Of a stretch of DNA of 64,000 nucleotides, positions 49,542 to 62,482 are shown piece by piece. Positions within the stretch are counted from its first letter, which is position 1. Each line of letters starts with the position of its first letter. A program made the position numbers and the translations under genes. Origin of the DNA: Protula sp. h YS-2021 (lineage: Eukaryota > Annelida > Polychaeta > Sabellida > Serpulidae); assembly GCA_949752745.1 (NCBI GenBank), contig OX457034.1, positions 7,152,904-7,216,903 of the forward strand. The letters are read 5' to 3'. The notes under the pieces are model-generated. The model was not told where the DNA came from. It saw only the letters and a list, made by a program, of their open reading frames with translations, and did no database searches.

Positions 49542-49689
49542 GTAGGTTTAATACGTTATGTTTCATGAAAATGTTGCATGGATCCCTAGAATCCACTCAA
49601 ATGAAAAGAAAGGAAAGAGTGAAAACATACCTGTAAAGTACCAAAAGCACTGTACCTGAAAAGTGCCAAAATGCCTTATAGTGCCTTGG

Positions 49690-49940
49690 CTTAGCACTCG
49701 TACTCGCTATCTCATCCTAGTACAGAATGCTTGTTAATACCTTGACAGAGCACCTCTTATTTCTTCCTAGTGTCAAATGCCTGATATACCTTGACTTTTC
49801 ACTTCTTATCTGTTTCTCCCTAGTGTTACATGCCTGATAATACCTTGACCCAGCACGTCTTATCTCTCCCAAGTGTCAAATGCCTGATAATACCTTGACT
49901 TAGCACTTCTAATCTCTCCCTAGAGTCAAATGTCAGGGTC
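49690..49940. repeat. ~57-bp degenerate tandem repeat in intron 2
   Basis: AATACCTTGAC, then a GCACTTCTTATCTC-type segment, then CCTAGTGTCAAATGCCTGAT recur about five times with substitutions. Confidence 0.75.
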
Positions 49941-50087
49941 TTATCGGCCAAACACTTCAAGAGCAATGGCAATGGTAGTAAGATTTAACCCCAAGACAGG
50001 GAATGTGTTGGAGGAAGAATAATGTTCATCTTGCGAAGCAGATCACATAGAATTATTTTTTGTTTGATTTCCTACAAGACAGTAGTT

Positions 50088-50434
50088 AGTAGTTAGAAAG
50101 TGGGGATCCCAGCTCACTTTTTGACGTCATAATGACGTCAGACCCCCCTCATACGATGAATGTTTTCCAGAACATTAACCTTACGTCACGAGTAGCTCAC
50201 CTGGTAGAACATGGGACTTGGTGGTTCGATCCCACTCATGTGGGTTCTGGAAAACATTCATGATATAGGGTAAGGGTCACATGACTGATGATTGACAGGT
50301 CACGTGACTGATGACGTCACGATGATATGACAGGTGACTTGGAACTCTCGTTAGGGTTAGGGTTGTGCCTCTTAGGGGGTATGACGTCATTATGACGTCA
50401 AAAAGTGAGCTGGAATCCCCACCTTCCAACTACT
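50088..50434 (+). mobile_element. Polinton-like MITE in intron 2
   Basis: 347 bp with about 55-bp terminal inverted repeats starting AGTAGTT and ending AACTACT, containing TGACGTCATAATGACGTCA. Flanks GTAGTT (50082-50087) and GTAGCT (50435-50440) match 5 of 6. The AG/CT ends, AGTAG start, TGACGTCA words and 6-bp duplication all resemble Mav-2. No coding capacity. A relationship to Mavericks is inferred, not proven. Confidence 0.55.
50184..50238 (+). promoter_or_regulatory. tRNA-like pol III A and B boxes inside the MITE
   Basis: TAGCTCACCTGGTAG resembles a tRNA A box and GGTTCGATCCCACTC a B box, about 30 bp apart. There is no complete anticodon arm, so this is a SINE-like promoter and not a tRNA gene. 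Confidence 0.5.
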
Positions 50435-50458
50435 GTAGCTACACCACAACACACTAAG

Positions 50459-50459
<1 letters not shown>

Positions 50460-50545
<86 letters not shown>
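50460..50545. repeat. (TA)n microsatellite in intron 2
   Basis: About 42 uninterrupted AT units. Confidence 0.95.
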
Positions 50546-50547
<2 letters not shown>

Positions 50548-51283
50548 CTATATGAAAACAATCTTCAAATTTTGAAATAAATATTAACCTCTTTTAAAGC
50601 TTAGAGTTAAGGAATAAATTAATAAATAAAGATAAATAGGATGGAATGGGGTAAACCAATTAAATTGCGGATACAACGTAATACTATTTCTCCTTATAAA
50701 ATCAAACAAATTGAATTCTTGTAAAGAACTTGATCACTGACATTTGCATAAAAGTTAGCTTGAATTTTTTCTAATTTCATCACTTTAGCTTTAGCGATTT
50801 TAAAGCATCTTACCAACCAAGAACGCTGAGGGGCATTGTCTTGTTGGCATGTAATTACCACTGCTATCCGCTTACTGCATGCCGAATGTGTACGTACAAA
50901 ACACTTATGGCTTTGCTATGTTGTGTTTGACAGGAACTTTGTGGTATTCTGGATTGGAGGATGGGTAGAGGACAGCGTTTTAAAAACTTGTCATTGCATT
51001 TAACTTCATTCCTTTGTAATCTGAAATTTTAGACCAAAAATGCAGGCGGTTTTAACAAGTTGCAGTAGTTAACTATAACCCTGAAAATTTCATTTTCCTA
51101 GCACTGAGAAGTTGTGTGGAAACCGACAAAAACAAGGCACAGAAAAAACCTAAGGGAGAAATTTCCAACAATGCAGTAACTTCTTTGTGTAAATCAGTAT
51201 TTTGCCGTGCTGTTTTGCTGAACGAATGCGTTGGTAATCCGTTGTACATTGTACATATTTTTTGTTTTAATTCTTCGCTGTAG

Positions 51284-52721
51284 TTTAAGGAGCCACCTTT
51301 TCGACCGAAAGCAGAACATGGTCGTTAGCCCATGGAAATGGACAAGATATTATGAAGATGATGATTTTGAAGACAAAAGACAGAGAAAAAAACATTACGT
51401 AGAAAAAGTCATTCTTATTGTCATTACCGTGCTTGCTCTTGGTTCGAATATCTTCAAGATATTGCTGCGCTTCAAAGTTATTCGAAGTGACGTCATTGTG
51501 GATGACTCAGCATACAATATAAGCTCTACTAACTGGGATACACCTCCAAATCATGTCTTGAATACTGAAATGGCAGACAAACCTTTCTTGAAAGTTTTCA
51601 CCGTGTTGGCGTACCTCAGTGGATGTAAACCGTTAGCTGTGCAACTCACAATTTCACTTTTTCTTATCTATTATATTTCCTCACTGATGTGTTCTAAAAG
51701 CTTCAATCCGGTTCACTCCATGTTCAAGGTTCTATTGGTGTATAATGTCATCTCAGCCGTGCCATCTAGATCTACCGTGCAAATTTTCCTAAGCAGTGGT
51801 AATCGCTATCTGATTTCGGAGGTAAGCCAATCGAAAATGAGTGACATCACCCTGTGGGTCGTAGCGTGTCTTCCATTTATTTTGGTGGTCCCTGTGATTC
51901 CGTATGTGTGTACGAGAAGTATCTACATTCTCGTCAAAGAGATCAAACAATTCTTCAACGATTTGTTAAGTTTATTCATCAATGTTTTCCTTAAAAAGGG
52001 AAACATAAGCCGGCTAGCGCATGCTGTGTCAGTACTGTTGGGAGTAACATCTTTTGTTGCAATCATCCTAGCGTCCTTATTTCCCTGGTTTGAATTAACG
52101 TTCCAACCAGTCGAGAAGTTGAAAGATTTGATCGACACACATAAAACAGTGCTCGAAACAGTTAAAAAAGTAGACGGTGTGTTTATTAACTTTGATTGTT
52201 TATCTTTTAATACCAATAACAACGGACTTGATGGATTGAGAACGGAATATCCTGAATGTTTTGATGTATCTAGCACAGGATATCAGTCATCTTCATGTCA
52301 AAATATCCGTTCCGCATATAATGACCACAGTGCGAATGTTGCTCGTGTTACGACGAACTGTAAACCATTTAACGATACGATTATCGTCAAGGTAATGAGC
52401 ACCACAGCATATGGTCTTCTCTTAACCCCATTCACAGCTAAAGCAGGAGGGCAACTCCTACGTGCGGCCAGAATTATGCATAAAACCAATGCGGTAATGA
52501 CCCGTTTCCAGAGAAACAGCGCAGCGATAAGAAAGCTTTTGAAAATATTAAACACTTTGGATAAGTCCTATGGAACTCCACTTAAAACTATACAGCTGGC
52601 ATTTGAATTGGATTTAGTTTTTCTTCTTTTACTTCTGCCAGCATTTGTTGTTGGTTTGTTGGCGGTTAATGTTGGCTTTTGGAGACGTGAAGCTGTGACT
52701 AATATCTTCAATTTGACTCAG
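51284..52721 (+). CDS. Host multipass membrane protein, exon 3 (main exon)
   Basis: Acceptor TTCGCTGTAG, donor CAG|GTAATC; enters in phase 2 and leaves in phase 0. About 479 codons with around seven membrane helices (for example VILIVITVLALGSNIF, LWVVACLPFILVVPVIPYVC, VLLGVTSFVAIILASLF, LDLVFLLLLLPAFVVGLLAV). A Cys-bearing extracellular-type loop (DCLSF, ECFDV, SCQNI, NCKPFND) carries glycosylation-type sequons. Together with the other exons it gives 980 codons including stop (979 residues, roughly 14 helices) with every splice phase matching. I do not recognise the family; topology suggests a plasma-membrane protein. Confidence 0.75.
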
Positions 52722-52847
52722 GTAATCATGGTATTCTACACATCATTATTTATATAATATAACACTATTTCGATTCAAAACATGCCTGATAACCCCATCA
52801 TGTGAGACAATTATATCATGTGAAACGCAATGGTCAATCGAGATTTT

Positions 52848-52850
<3 letters not shown>

Positions 52851-52930
<80 letters not shown>
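52851..52930. repeat. (TAA)n microsatellite in intron 3
   Basis: About 26 uninterrupted units just after the exon 3 donor. Confidence 0.95.
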
Positions 52931-52932
<2 letters not shown>

Positions 52933-53238
52933 CATGATGCTAATGATTATGCTGTTTACATTAAATTTTACATTAAATTAAATGTGTAAAATCAGATTTG
53001 GGTTTAAATATCTATGGTTTTATCGTCAGATATTTTCACAAATCAGAAAGTTTTCAGCAACCTAAGACAGTGTTACATGGCCGTGCGCTAGGCGTCGAAT
53101 AAAGAGAATATTCTGTATTGAAGATTCTATGGGCCTAAACTCATCAATATCCTTTTCGCGTTCCATATTTGTTGTGCATTTTATACTTGTACCTTCAGAA
53201 AAATATTTTACAAAAATTACAAGTTGTTGCTTTTTCAG

Positions 53239-53443
53239 ATATCGAGTGTGTCGCTTATACTTCTCGTCCTCAATGCGGCCGTTATGGCGGCTGTGTGGGC
53301 AATCACCTATTTTACATTATTGTTATCTGATATGATACCACTGATTGGCGTAAACGTGGAGCTGCTGATTGGATGGCAGATGTTGCGCGTGGCGACAACT
53401 TGCGCGACCTCAGCTTGTTTGCTGCTTTTTCTTTTCAGTTCGG
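53239..53443 (+). CDS. Host multipass membrane protein, exon 4
   Basis: Acceptor TGCTTTTTCAG, donor G|GTATGT; phase 0 in, phase 1 out. Two hydrophobic segments (SLILLVLNAAVMAAVWAITY; CATSACLLLFLFSS). Confidence 0.68.
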
Positions 53444-54470
53444 GTATGTTGTACTTTGGACTTTTTAGTTTCTTTCATCACCAAGCCTCTCACTCTATAT
53501 GGCATCCTTTTCTATCTGCTCTGCTCTGCTCTGGGCATTTGCATTTTTTTTACATTTTCACATTTTACATTTTGTTATGGGATTTTCTCTACATTATTCA
53601 AGTCACATTTTACGCGTTTCAAACCTATAACAAATTTGGGTTCTAATTGTACCCAGAACGAGTAAAAATGTTAGCATAAAACCGTCAAAAACAGGGACAA
53701 ACAAAAAGAACGATTCCAAGGAAGACAGCTACGTCAAACAAGCATATGTATTGTAAGCAAGTATGACCATTCATCTATGCGAAAGAATTCTACATATAAG
53801 TGAATTCTCTCTACCATTTCATTTAGCTTATCGGTCGTTTTGTGGCCAAACTGTACAAGTATTTAGCTCATACTATTTAGAAACACGCAAAATGTGGTTT
53901 TGCTTATTGATTTAGAAACTGAAAACTGCTTGTTCACTGTTATTCTGCAAGTTGAATTTACTACTGTCATAGTGTATTCAAACCTAAAGATGTGCGTTAT
54001 GGTATTATTTAAGGAGTTTTAGACGATGCGTTGTGGTTACCGTGCCAAGCGTTGAACTAAATTGTAGTTGCTTTGTGGTGTGTCTGTGAGTCAAGAGTGT
54101 TTTGGTGATAAAATATCTCAGGAAATGACAATTCAATGCATGAAAATTTACCAGCATTGTAGCATGTGATTGTCCAATCATCGTGTCAACTTTTGACTGA
54201 TGTTACTTAATCAACCACATGGCGAGTTTCTGACGGCTTTTTGATCACAATCAAAGTATCAAACTTTAGCCATTTAAATTTTAGTCGTTTTTTTAATTTT
54301 ATACACTCAAATTAAAGTGCTATTTGATATTCCGCTTACTACTTTTAAGGTGAAGCTTCTCGTATGATGCTGCCTAAACTGTATTTTAATGTCTAACATG
54401 ATTTACTTGCTCATGTGCAACAGTGATGACAATGCTGAGCACCAATTCGTAGTTGAGAAGTAATGGAAAC

Positions 54471-54975
54471 TTAACGATAGAAATAAATTAGGTAATAGGC
54501 GAAAGAAATTTGTGAGTGATAGGTGATAGAAACTTGCCGATGTGGTAGGTGATAGAAACTTGGTGATGTGTTAGGTAATACAAACCTAATGATGTGATAG
54601 GCAATAGACATATGGTGAAATGATAGGTGATAGTGAAATGATAGGTAACAGAAACACGGTGAAGTGATAGGTGATAGAAACTTGGTGAAGTAATAGGTAA
54701 AAAATAGAAACATGGTGAAGTGATAGGTGATAGAAACAAGAAGTGATTGGTGATAGAAACATGGTAAAGTGAGAGGTGATAGAAACTTGGTGAAGTGACA
54801 GGTAATAGAAACATGGTGAAGTGATAGGTAATAGAAACTTGGTGAAGTGATAGGTTACAGAAACGTGATTAAGTGATTGGTAGTAGATCATGGTGAAGTT
54901 ATATATGATAGAAACGTGATGAGTGATAGTTAATAGAAACTTAAAAACGTGATAGGCGAAAGAAACTTAATGCTA
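54471..54975. repeat. ~26-bp minisatellite in intron 4
   Basis: About 18 units of the GTGATAGGTGATAGAAACTT type with GAAACATGGTGAA variants. Minus-strand open frames through it are artefacts of the repeat. Confidence 0.88.
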
Positions 54976-55073
54976 AGACCAGTTACATTGTTGCGTCTTT
55001 AATGTGTAATAAAGATGCTATAAAAGGAATAAATTACTGTTGATAGATTGATGTGATTTATATTTTTCAATAG

Positions 55074-55879
55074 CGAAAACGCTGAGATATCTCCTCTGCT
55101 GTTGCCACCAAGGCCAGAAAAAAGATGAACAAGGAGAGATGGAAGAAGACAAAGAATCCGTAGATTCCAGTGATAATATGCTTCTAACAACTACATGGAT
55201 CCTCTCGCTTGTCCCAACAGCAGCAGCGGCGGTGTGCATTGTGTTGGCTTATAACAGCGGCCACCAAGGTATCGTGTTGACCCCCCAATTGGAAGGCAAT
55301 TTCGGTAGGGTATTGACAAAAGTAAGTGAGTCGATCAAAAAGGTTGAGAGCGCCGCACGGGGAATGCAGTACGAAGCTCAACCCACTGATTTAGCATACG
55401 GAACGATACTTACAGTCGTAAAGCCATTACTAGATGCGCTGTCTGAAAGAATAATTAGTCTAATATTGGACTACGTCATAAACACAGAAAACGTTTTTAT
55501 TTTCATCGGTACGGCTTTCAGTAATCTGCGCCTGTTCTTCCTTGTTCCAGTCACGCTTGCACTTGGCTTTTTCATAATTGCTTTTACGCTTACTATATGC
55601 TCATGCGCATGTCCAAACATTTCAAAACGCGTTATTAATCACTTCCTGTTTTGGTTTATCACACTCCTTTATTACGTTCTTTCTTTTAACTTTTATACCG
55701 TTCGGGTTATCACATATGTGGTAGAACAGTTTCCTCTGTTTGATATTGACGTGCACACCGACTCCCTGATAATCTACAGCATAGCAACCATTATGTTACT
55801 TGCTATAGCTTATGGCCAAGTATGGATAGGAATCAAGAAACCAATGAAACAATTTTCCGCTGATTCCTTGCCTGTATAA
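55074..55879 (+). CDS. Host multipass membrane protein, terminal exon 5
   Basis: Acceptor TATTTTTCAATAG; phase 1 in; TAA at 55877-55879. Begins AKTLRYLLCCC, then an acidic EMEEDKESVDSS stretch. Four membrane helices follow (WILSLVPTAAAAVCIVLAY, FFLVPVTLALGFFIIAF, FLFWFITLLYYVLSF, IIYSIATIMLLAIAYG). Upstream ORF start codons within this exon are not needed. Ends IKKPMKQFSADSLPV. Confidence 0.72.
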
Positions 55880-56214
55880 AGAATTACAGTGTGGATGTTT
55901 GTCACACGCATGTTAATACTGTTATATATGGAAAAATACCGTAAATGTTGGCTTAGCCGGGTAACTAATAATTAATATTAGTTATTTTTAGTTTTTTCAT
56001 CATAGTTCACTCATCATATACTTTTGAACACCGCTATAAAAGCTTTATAACTGAGTACCTAAGACTTACTATACCGGATATTCAGTAACCCGCATGTGTT
56101 ACTACGAAATTGTAGACAAAACAATGAATGGGAAGAATCTGTTATGCACTTTTGAGTTTGTATAGCTTTCACTATAAAACACATGTTATTGAGTAAGCAG
56201 CATAAATTCTATGG

Positions 56215-56220
56215 AATAAA
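56215..56220 (+). terminator. Candidate poly(A) signal of the host membrane protein gene
   Basis: AATAAA 336 bp after the stop at 55879; another at 56545. Confidence 0.55.
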
Positions 56221-56330
56221 GTTGTTTCATGACTCAGGCGCTGTATGGACAGTTTAGGGCCAACATCTCTTCTTGTGTAGGTTATGACTTTGTGCTACTC
56301 GCTGTGTTTACATGTGTGGGTCACCTTATT

Positions 56331-56332
<2 letters not shown>

Positions 56333-56391
<59 letters not shown>
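56333..56391. repeat. (TA)n microsatellite
   Basis: About 29 uninterrupted units. Confidence 0.95.
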
Positions 56392-56394
<3 letters not shown>

Positions 56395-56399
56395 TGTAT

Positions 56400-57314
<915 letters not shown>

Positions 57315-57640
57315 GTCGCGTTGCAAAAGTCTTCGTCACATTGAAGAACGCGTTATGGGTATTAAGCGCTGTCTTAGTTTAGGTCCTTTTGAAAAAAATA
57401 TTGAGCCGGTATTATGACGTCATTTTAACAGTTATAGAAAATCGAACGTATAGTTTCTGGCACTGTGTTTATAATGGCGTTTTATTTTTATTTTCATGCA
57501 AAATTTTGAGAGTATTAAATTAAAATGGCTTCCGCACGAAAAAAATTAGCAAAAGAAATAAAAGAAAAAATTATAGAAGGTTATCGGATGAGCAACAGCA
57601 TTTCAAAACTTGCAAAAATATATCGAGCATGGTAAATAGA
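57315..57640 (+). mobile_element. Tc1/mariner-like transposon 5' fragment
   Basis: Starts GTCGCGTTGCAAAAGTCTTCG right after a TA run, like a mariner-type end. At 57525 an ATG opens a 36-codon frame (MASARKKLAKEIKEKIIEGY, then SISKLAKIY) resembling the first helix-turn-helix of Tc1-type transposases. It stops at TAA after YRAW. The rest of the element is missing. Confidence 0.45.
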
Positions 57641-57754
57641 TTGACTGGCTTGTTGAAGTGACAGTTTGCTCATGTGCGGAAGATTTTTTGTTTTTGTGTT
57701 TATTTATTTTTCTGTCTCGGCACGTTTTGGGCAGTTTGGCACCAAAATTTTATG

Positions 57755-57900
57755 ACACTTCGACCCTTGCGAAAGATACGTTTCGGCTCTTTCGTGCCAT
57801 TTCGGCCTTTGCGAAAGACGTTTCGGCTCCTGCGTGCCATTTCGACCCTTGCGAAAACATTTCTACTTCTGTTTGCCATTTCGGCCCTTGCGAAAATAGT
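57755..57900. repeat. Degenerate ~50-bp tandem repeat
   Basis: TTTCGGC/TTTCGAC, CCTTGCGAAA and GTGCCATTTCG words recur three to four times. No gene. Confidence 0.7.
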
Positions 57901-58860
57901 CCATTAATTCTTCTTTTCTGCAAATGTCATGAGTTTAAACAGTAAAGCTAATTGGTATTGCTGTTTCCATTTCGTTGGCATTTCACTTTTTCGCGAGTTT
58001 TATTTCCATTGCAGTCACAAGTATCATATTTAGTATATAGTAGCCCTTAGGGCTAAGATGGGATTGAGGATGTAGAGTTGAACCGTAACGGTCATGATTC
58101 GGACAATTCAAGACTACATAAACCTAATGAGTTGACTTTTATTTATCTGTCACTCATTGTGTTTGTTTAAAAAACCCCATCCCGAAATGAGACAACTGGT
58201 GAACTGAAGCTTCAGTATCATGTTAAATGGGCAATTGCGTTTTGAGGTAGACAAGGCTATATATCATCATTGGAGTCGACCATTTATAGATGGAGTATTT
58301 CTAAGACGATAACAAAACAAATTTCGAAATCGTTTTTCCTGATTTTCCTGAATTTTTGGTCATTTTCTTCCTCGCTTTTCTTAGCTCTTTCCTCACCTTC
58401 AAAATTTTTTCCTGACATGTGGCCACCTTGGAATATGCGCTCCCAATTCTGAAGTGCCAGATTGGGTTTCGTGCTATGCTTAGTTAAATGCTACACCTGC
58501 ACGCATGAAGATATAATTTGATGAACGACGGAAAAGCATGTCATTTTTAAACAAATTAGTCTGCGTTTATGTGGTGAAATTAAAGACTTATAAAAGCCCG
58601 CCTTTAGGGGTCATTTAAAGAAGAGGGGCAATTATATGTAAACAATACGCGAGTACCCCCCCCCCCCCCCCCACACACACCCCGAGAGGCGGGTTTTATA
58701 TGCAACTAAACCATATTACAAAATTGTACGATAAACTATACGCTTGGAGCAACATATTTGTACTTTTTCTGAAATAAACATGCTTGCATAATTGCATTGT
58801 TTTTCTGTATCTCTTCAATCCATCTAAACCCCCCCCCCCCCCCATCAAAGTCGACGAAAC
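57901..58860. other. Non-coding host sequence
   Basis: No gene recognised. C-runs at 58657-58673 and 58830-58845. Confidence 0.4.
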
Positions 58861-59030
58861 CGCCGGGGGGGGGAGGGGGGAGGGGGCAGGGGGCGTGTTG
58901 TGCCTGGTGTTATCATGCGTGTCCAAAAACACTCACACACACGGGCAAGGGCGTGCCATTTTCATTGAAAGAGGAGGTTGCAATTTTCATTCAGTACTCC
59001 GCGTTTATACAAAAAATTGAATTCTTTCAG
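58861..59030 (+). repeat. Dispersed repeat, copy in forward orientation
   Basis: G-run, then GTGTTATCATGCGTGT, GGCGTGCCATTTTCATTG, and TTTTCATTCAGTACTCCGCG. A diverged inverted copy is at 61040-61190. Confidence 0.55.
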
Positions 59031-59496
59031 AGCTTACCCCGCGTTCGGTTAAAACAGCGGCGGCGTTTGGGGTTATTACTTCAAACTTAGCACTCTGCAT
59101 TTAGGGGCCGTTTTAAAGTCACGCATACCAACCAGTTAGTACCTGAGTGTCCTCCGCCCCCCCCCCGAGTCATGGACACGCATGGTAACCAGTTGTCACG
59201 TGATTGCACCTCCCCCCCCCCCCCCACCTCCGGGAGAATCCGCCATGAACAGTTCAGATAATAACAGACCGGCGGGCGGCCAGGGGTACGGAGAAGTTAT
59301 TGCGAACATTGGAGAGGGAATAAACAAAATCCGCATGTATATTTGGCGTTGCATTTGGCAAAGACACGATAAATATAAAGTTTATAATACAATCAAATTT
59401 TATTGACTTAAATTGAGGCTGAATTCACAAGCAAAATGTTAAAACAAGAGAAAAAAATCATTGTAATTAACAACGAATGAAAATCAATACATGTAG

Positions 59497-59570
59497 TCAC
59501 GTGATCCATGCAGAGAATCACGTGATCCACGTAGGTAATCACGTGATCAAAGCGGATAATCACGTGATCC
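59497..59570. promoter_or_regulatory. Four TCACGTGA sites at exactly 21-bp spacing
   Basis: TCACGTGATC starts at 59497, 59518, 59539 and 59560. The palindrome TCACGTGA is the extended E-box bound by USF/MiT-type bHLH-zip factors. Spacers between sites vary in sequence while the period does not. Either a short tandem repeat or a phased site array; no gene start is recognised nearby. Confidence 0.6.
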
Positions 59571-62418
59571 ATAAAAGCCTCTCGATGTCAATTTTAGAAA
59601 CGTTAATTAAACTTACTGAACCCCGTTCAAGGCAATGTTGATTTCCGGTGACTTATTGCTATGTATATTTGTCAGACACAAGAACTGCTAGACTAAACAG
59701 TTTGTTTTTCTTCCATAAGCATTAAAGACATTTTATAGAGAAGAAAAATATACGCCCGAAAAATCAATCAAGCTGCTGTGAAGGTGTTTACTGTCAGAGT
59801 AAATAAAGGATATTTATTGATACATGAAATTAAACGAGACAGAAATAACGGATGACTGCTGAACATTCGTAAACGAAACGTCTTCAAAATGTAAGGCTTT
59901 TTTTTCAATCTCGGGGTAAGTTATCGCTCATACTGTATTAGCTCAAATTATGATTTGATTGTTAAACAAGCGTCCCTCGTTCTGTTTTTGACCACACGAG
60001 CACCGAAATGTTTCTTTCTCAAAAACAAAAATGATAATTGATTTTATGAGGTACGACGTTTCTTTATAGCTTTTGTCCCCCGAAGTGTTTCTAGGCAAAA
60101 AAAAAAAAAAAAGGAGAAAAAAACTTACATTTAACACACCACAGATACAGTGAGAAGAAAGTCTTGGAAACAAGCGTACAATATAACACGCCATTTACGG
60201 TATTAATACACAGTACATATTGAATAGTCCCTTCAATCACACGAATACATGATTTCAGCTGGAAATTCACTGGAATGTACACTCTACAAAACGCGCTAAA
60301 TAAATACTGTTTTTTCTATACCTACGGATACTTAGATAGCTAAAAGGGAGATTGATCAGTGGATTATTTTCTCGAACAGAACAGCGTAACCCTAAAAAAC
60401 TACGGCTAAAAGCGACTTTCTTAAAGAGCATGAATACGAAATACCTCGAGTGTACAAAGGACGATAATAGGATGAATAAAAGGATATATTTGCTGGATAA
60501 CCGAACTACACTTTATCACATCCCGGCGGTAGAATACTGGGGACCTCTCCCACCCTAAATTCAAACCTTGACCTTGAATACCAATAATCCATGAACTGGC
60601 AGCCATTAGCAAATGCGGAATTTGTGACCACTGTTTTTTCCCCCTGCTTTTCGTATAGTCTTGATAATTATTCTTTTACCCTACTTTCCGTATGTTAGGA
60701 AGCACGGAATTAACCACCATTCTGTTTTTCAATATTTTCAATTTACTAATCATCGTTGCATTTTCTTCTGTAAAATCACTGGTAAACCTTTTCTGTGCAT
60801 ATAATAACTGGAAATTAATTTTCATTTCTGTGTTCAAATGAACAAATTGATTTACCGATCGATCGACCGGCTTTTACCCCAAGTGCTTTGTGTGCTCATG
60901 CAAGCACGGGATTCGTTGCTATGGTAACCCCTCCCTGCTTTAAGCCACTCAGTGCGAACTGGCTCCCACGACTCTTAAAAAAACGACCCCTCTAAATGTG
61001 GAGTGCTAATTTTGAAACAATACCCCCTCCCCCTTTTAAAAAATATTCCCCCTTTTTGTGAAAAACGCGCAGTACTGAATGAAAATTAACCCCATTTGAA
61101 ACGACAATGGCACTTCTCGCGAACAACGTCTGGCCTCAGAACAACACACATGATACCAAGTGCCCCCCGCCCCCCCCCCCCCCCCTCCTCCGACCTGGGA
61201 TTTACCATTGTCTCTGGGAAGCCCCGTAAAACTACGAATCCGCCTTATGATCATTACGCACTCCTACAAAACCGAAACAGGCTCCCGTCTGTTCACAGAA
61301 CACAATTCACTGCGTCAACAGCCACAAAAATTTAGTTTCAAAATTTTAAAAATTTTTCTAATTTTCCTACAAAACGAAAATTTCTTCAAAACATTTGCTT
61401 TTCTAACAACACGCCTTGCATTGATTTATTTAGCCTGAAAAAAAAAAACTTAACAATTGTGACCTCTTTCCACAATAATATTTTATGGTATTAAAACGGG
61501 AAAATCTATAACAAAAATACTGATTGCGTTTTCTCACATCGATTGTTAATTCCATCACTTTGATTTTGGTTAAATTAACGAGAATACTACAATTCATGTT
61601 AAAATAAATACATATATGTTCTTCCAATCCTAATTAAAACATCTACTTTCCTCACCAACGACAAACAATAAAGGAAATTTTGGCCAACCGCTTTTTTCAC
61701 ATAATATTGCTATTCAATTCATATGTTTTTAAGCGGATTTCACTTCATTAAAAAAAACATATTTTTAAGTTTTTTAATTAAAATAAAATTTAATTGGTAT
61801 TATTTGACCACATAAACATAATGAGTGGCAAATTTGCATAATTTTCCAAACAGCGATTCCATTGGCCTGTTAGAAGTCACATGGCTCAAACGTCACCCAA
61901 AACTTTGGTTAAAAAAACCTGCTTACATTTCCTAATATTTCATAGTTTTTGAACTCTGCATTTGTCTCAGCCATTTTCTTTGTCTTTAGGCTGATTTTTT
62001 ATTCAATCTGGAAACATACACACATATTTAAAAATAAAACAGTCTACTTTTCTGATGTTCATTAAGCTTGTGTTATTTTTCCACTTATTTACACCTTTTT
62101 TTTCTCTTGATGCGGTGTTTACTTTGATCTCTTTTCTTTGATCTTTCTTTTGATCTCTCTGTTTTACCGCAAACCTCTTAAAAAGAGTGCTCATTTTAGT
62201 TCATTTTTCCAACTCGTCAAACAAGATTTTTTTGTTATTTGAAACTTGCTGTAACGTAATTTAAATTTTAATTGAAAATAAACTGATTAACGCACACTAC
62301 AAGCATAAACACAATCAATCAGGATTTTTTTAATTTTTTTTTTTAATTTTAATTTTTTTTTTTTTAAATTTTGCATGCTAGTCAAACCACGCATCCTAAA
62401 AGCAGCGAAGTCCACCAA
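59571..62418. other. Non-coding host sequence
   Basis: Apart from the inverted repeat copy at 61040-61190, no gene or element is recognised. Open frames here are short, AT-rich and motif-free. Confidence 0.4.
61040..61190 (-). repeat. Dispersed repeat, inverted diverged copy
   Basis: On the minus strand: G-run, then GGTATCATGTGTGTTGTTC, AAGTGCCATTGTCGTTTC and TTTTCATTCAGTACTGCGCG, matching 58861-59030 in order. Confidence 0.55.
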
Positions 62419-62482
62419 CATATGAACATATGAATAATATATGAACAATGTATGAACAATGTATGAACAATGTATGAAAAAG
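62419..62482. repeat. Short ATGAACAATGT tandem repeat
   Basis: About five 11-13-bp units of ATATGAACAATGT type. Confidence 0.8.

Noticed and set aside
50184..50238. A functional tRNA gene
   Set aside because: A and B box words are present but spacing is too short and there is no anticodon arm or acceptor stem.
50350..50365. Interstitial telomere from TTAGGGTTAGGG
   Set aside because: Only two units; within chance and inside a MITE.
54471..54975. Minus-strand frames rich in YHFTKFLSPIT-type repeats
   Set aside because: Produced by the 26-bp minisatellite in intron 4; three frames are open at once.
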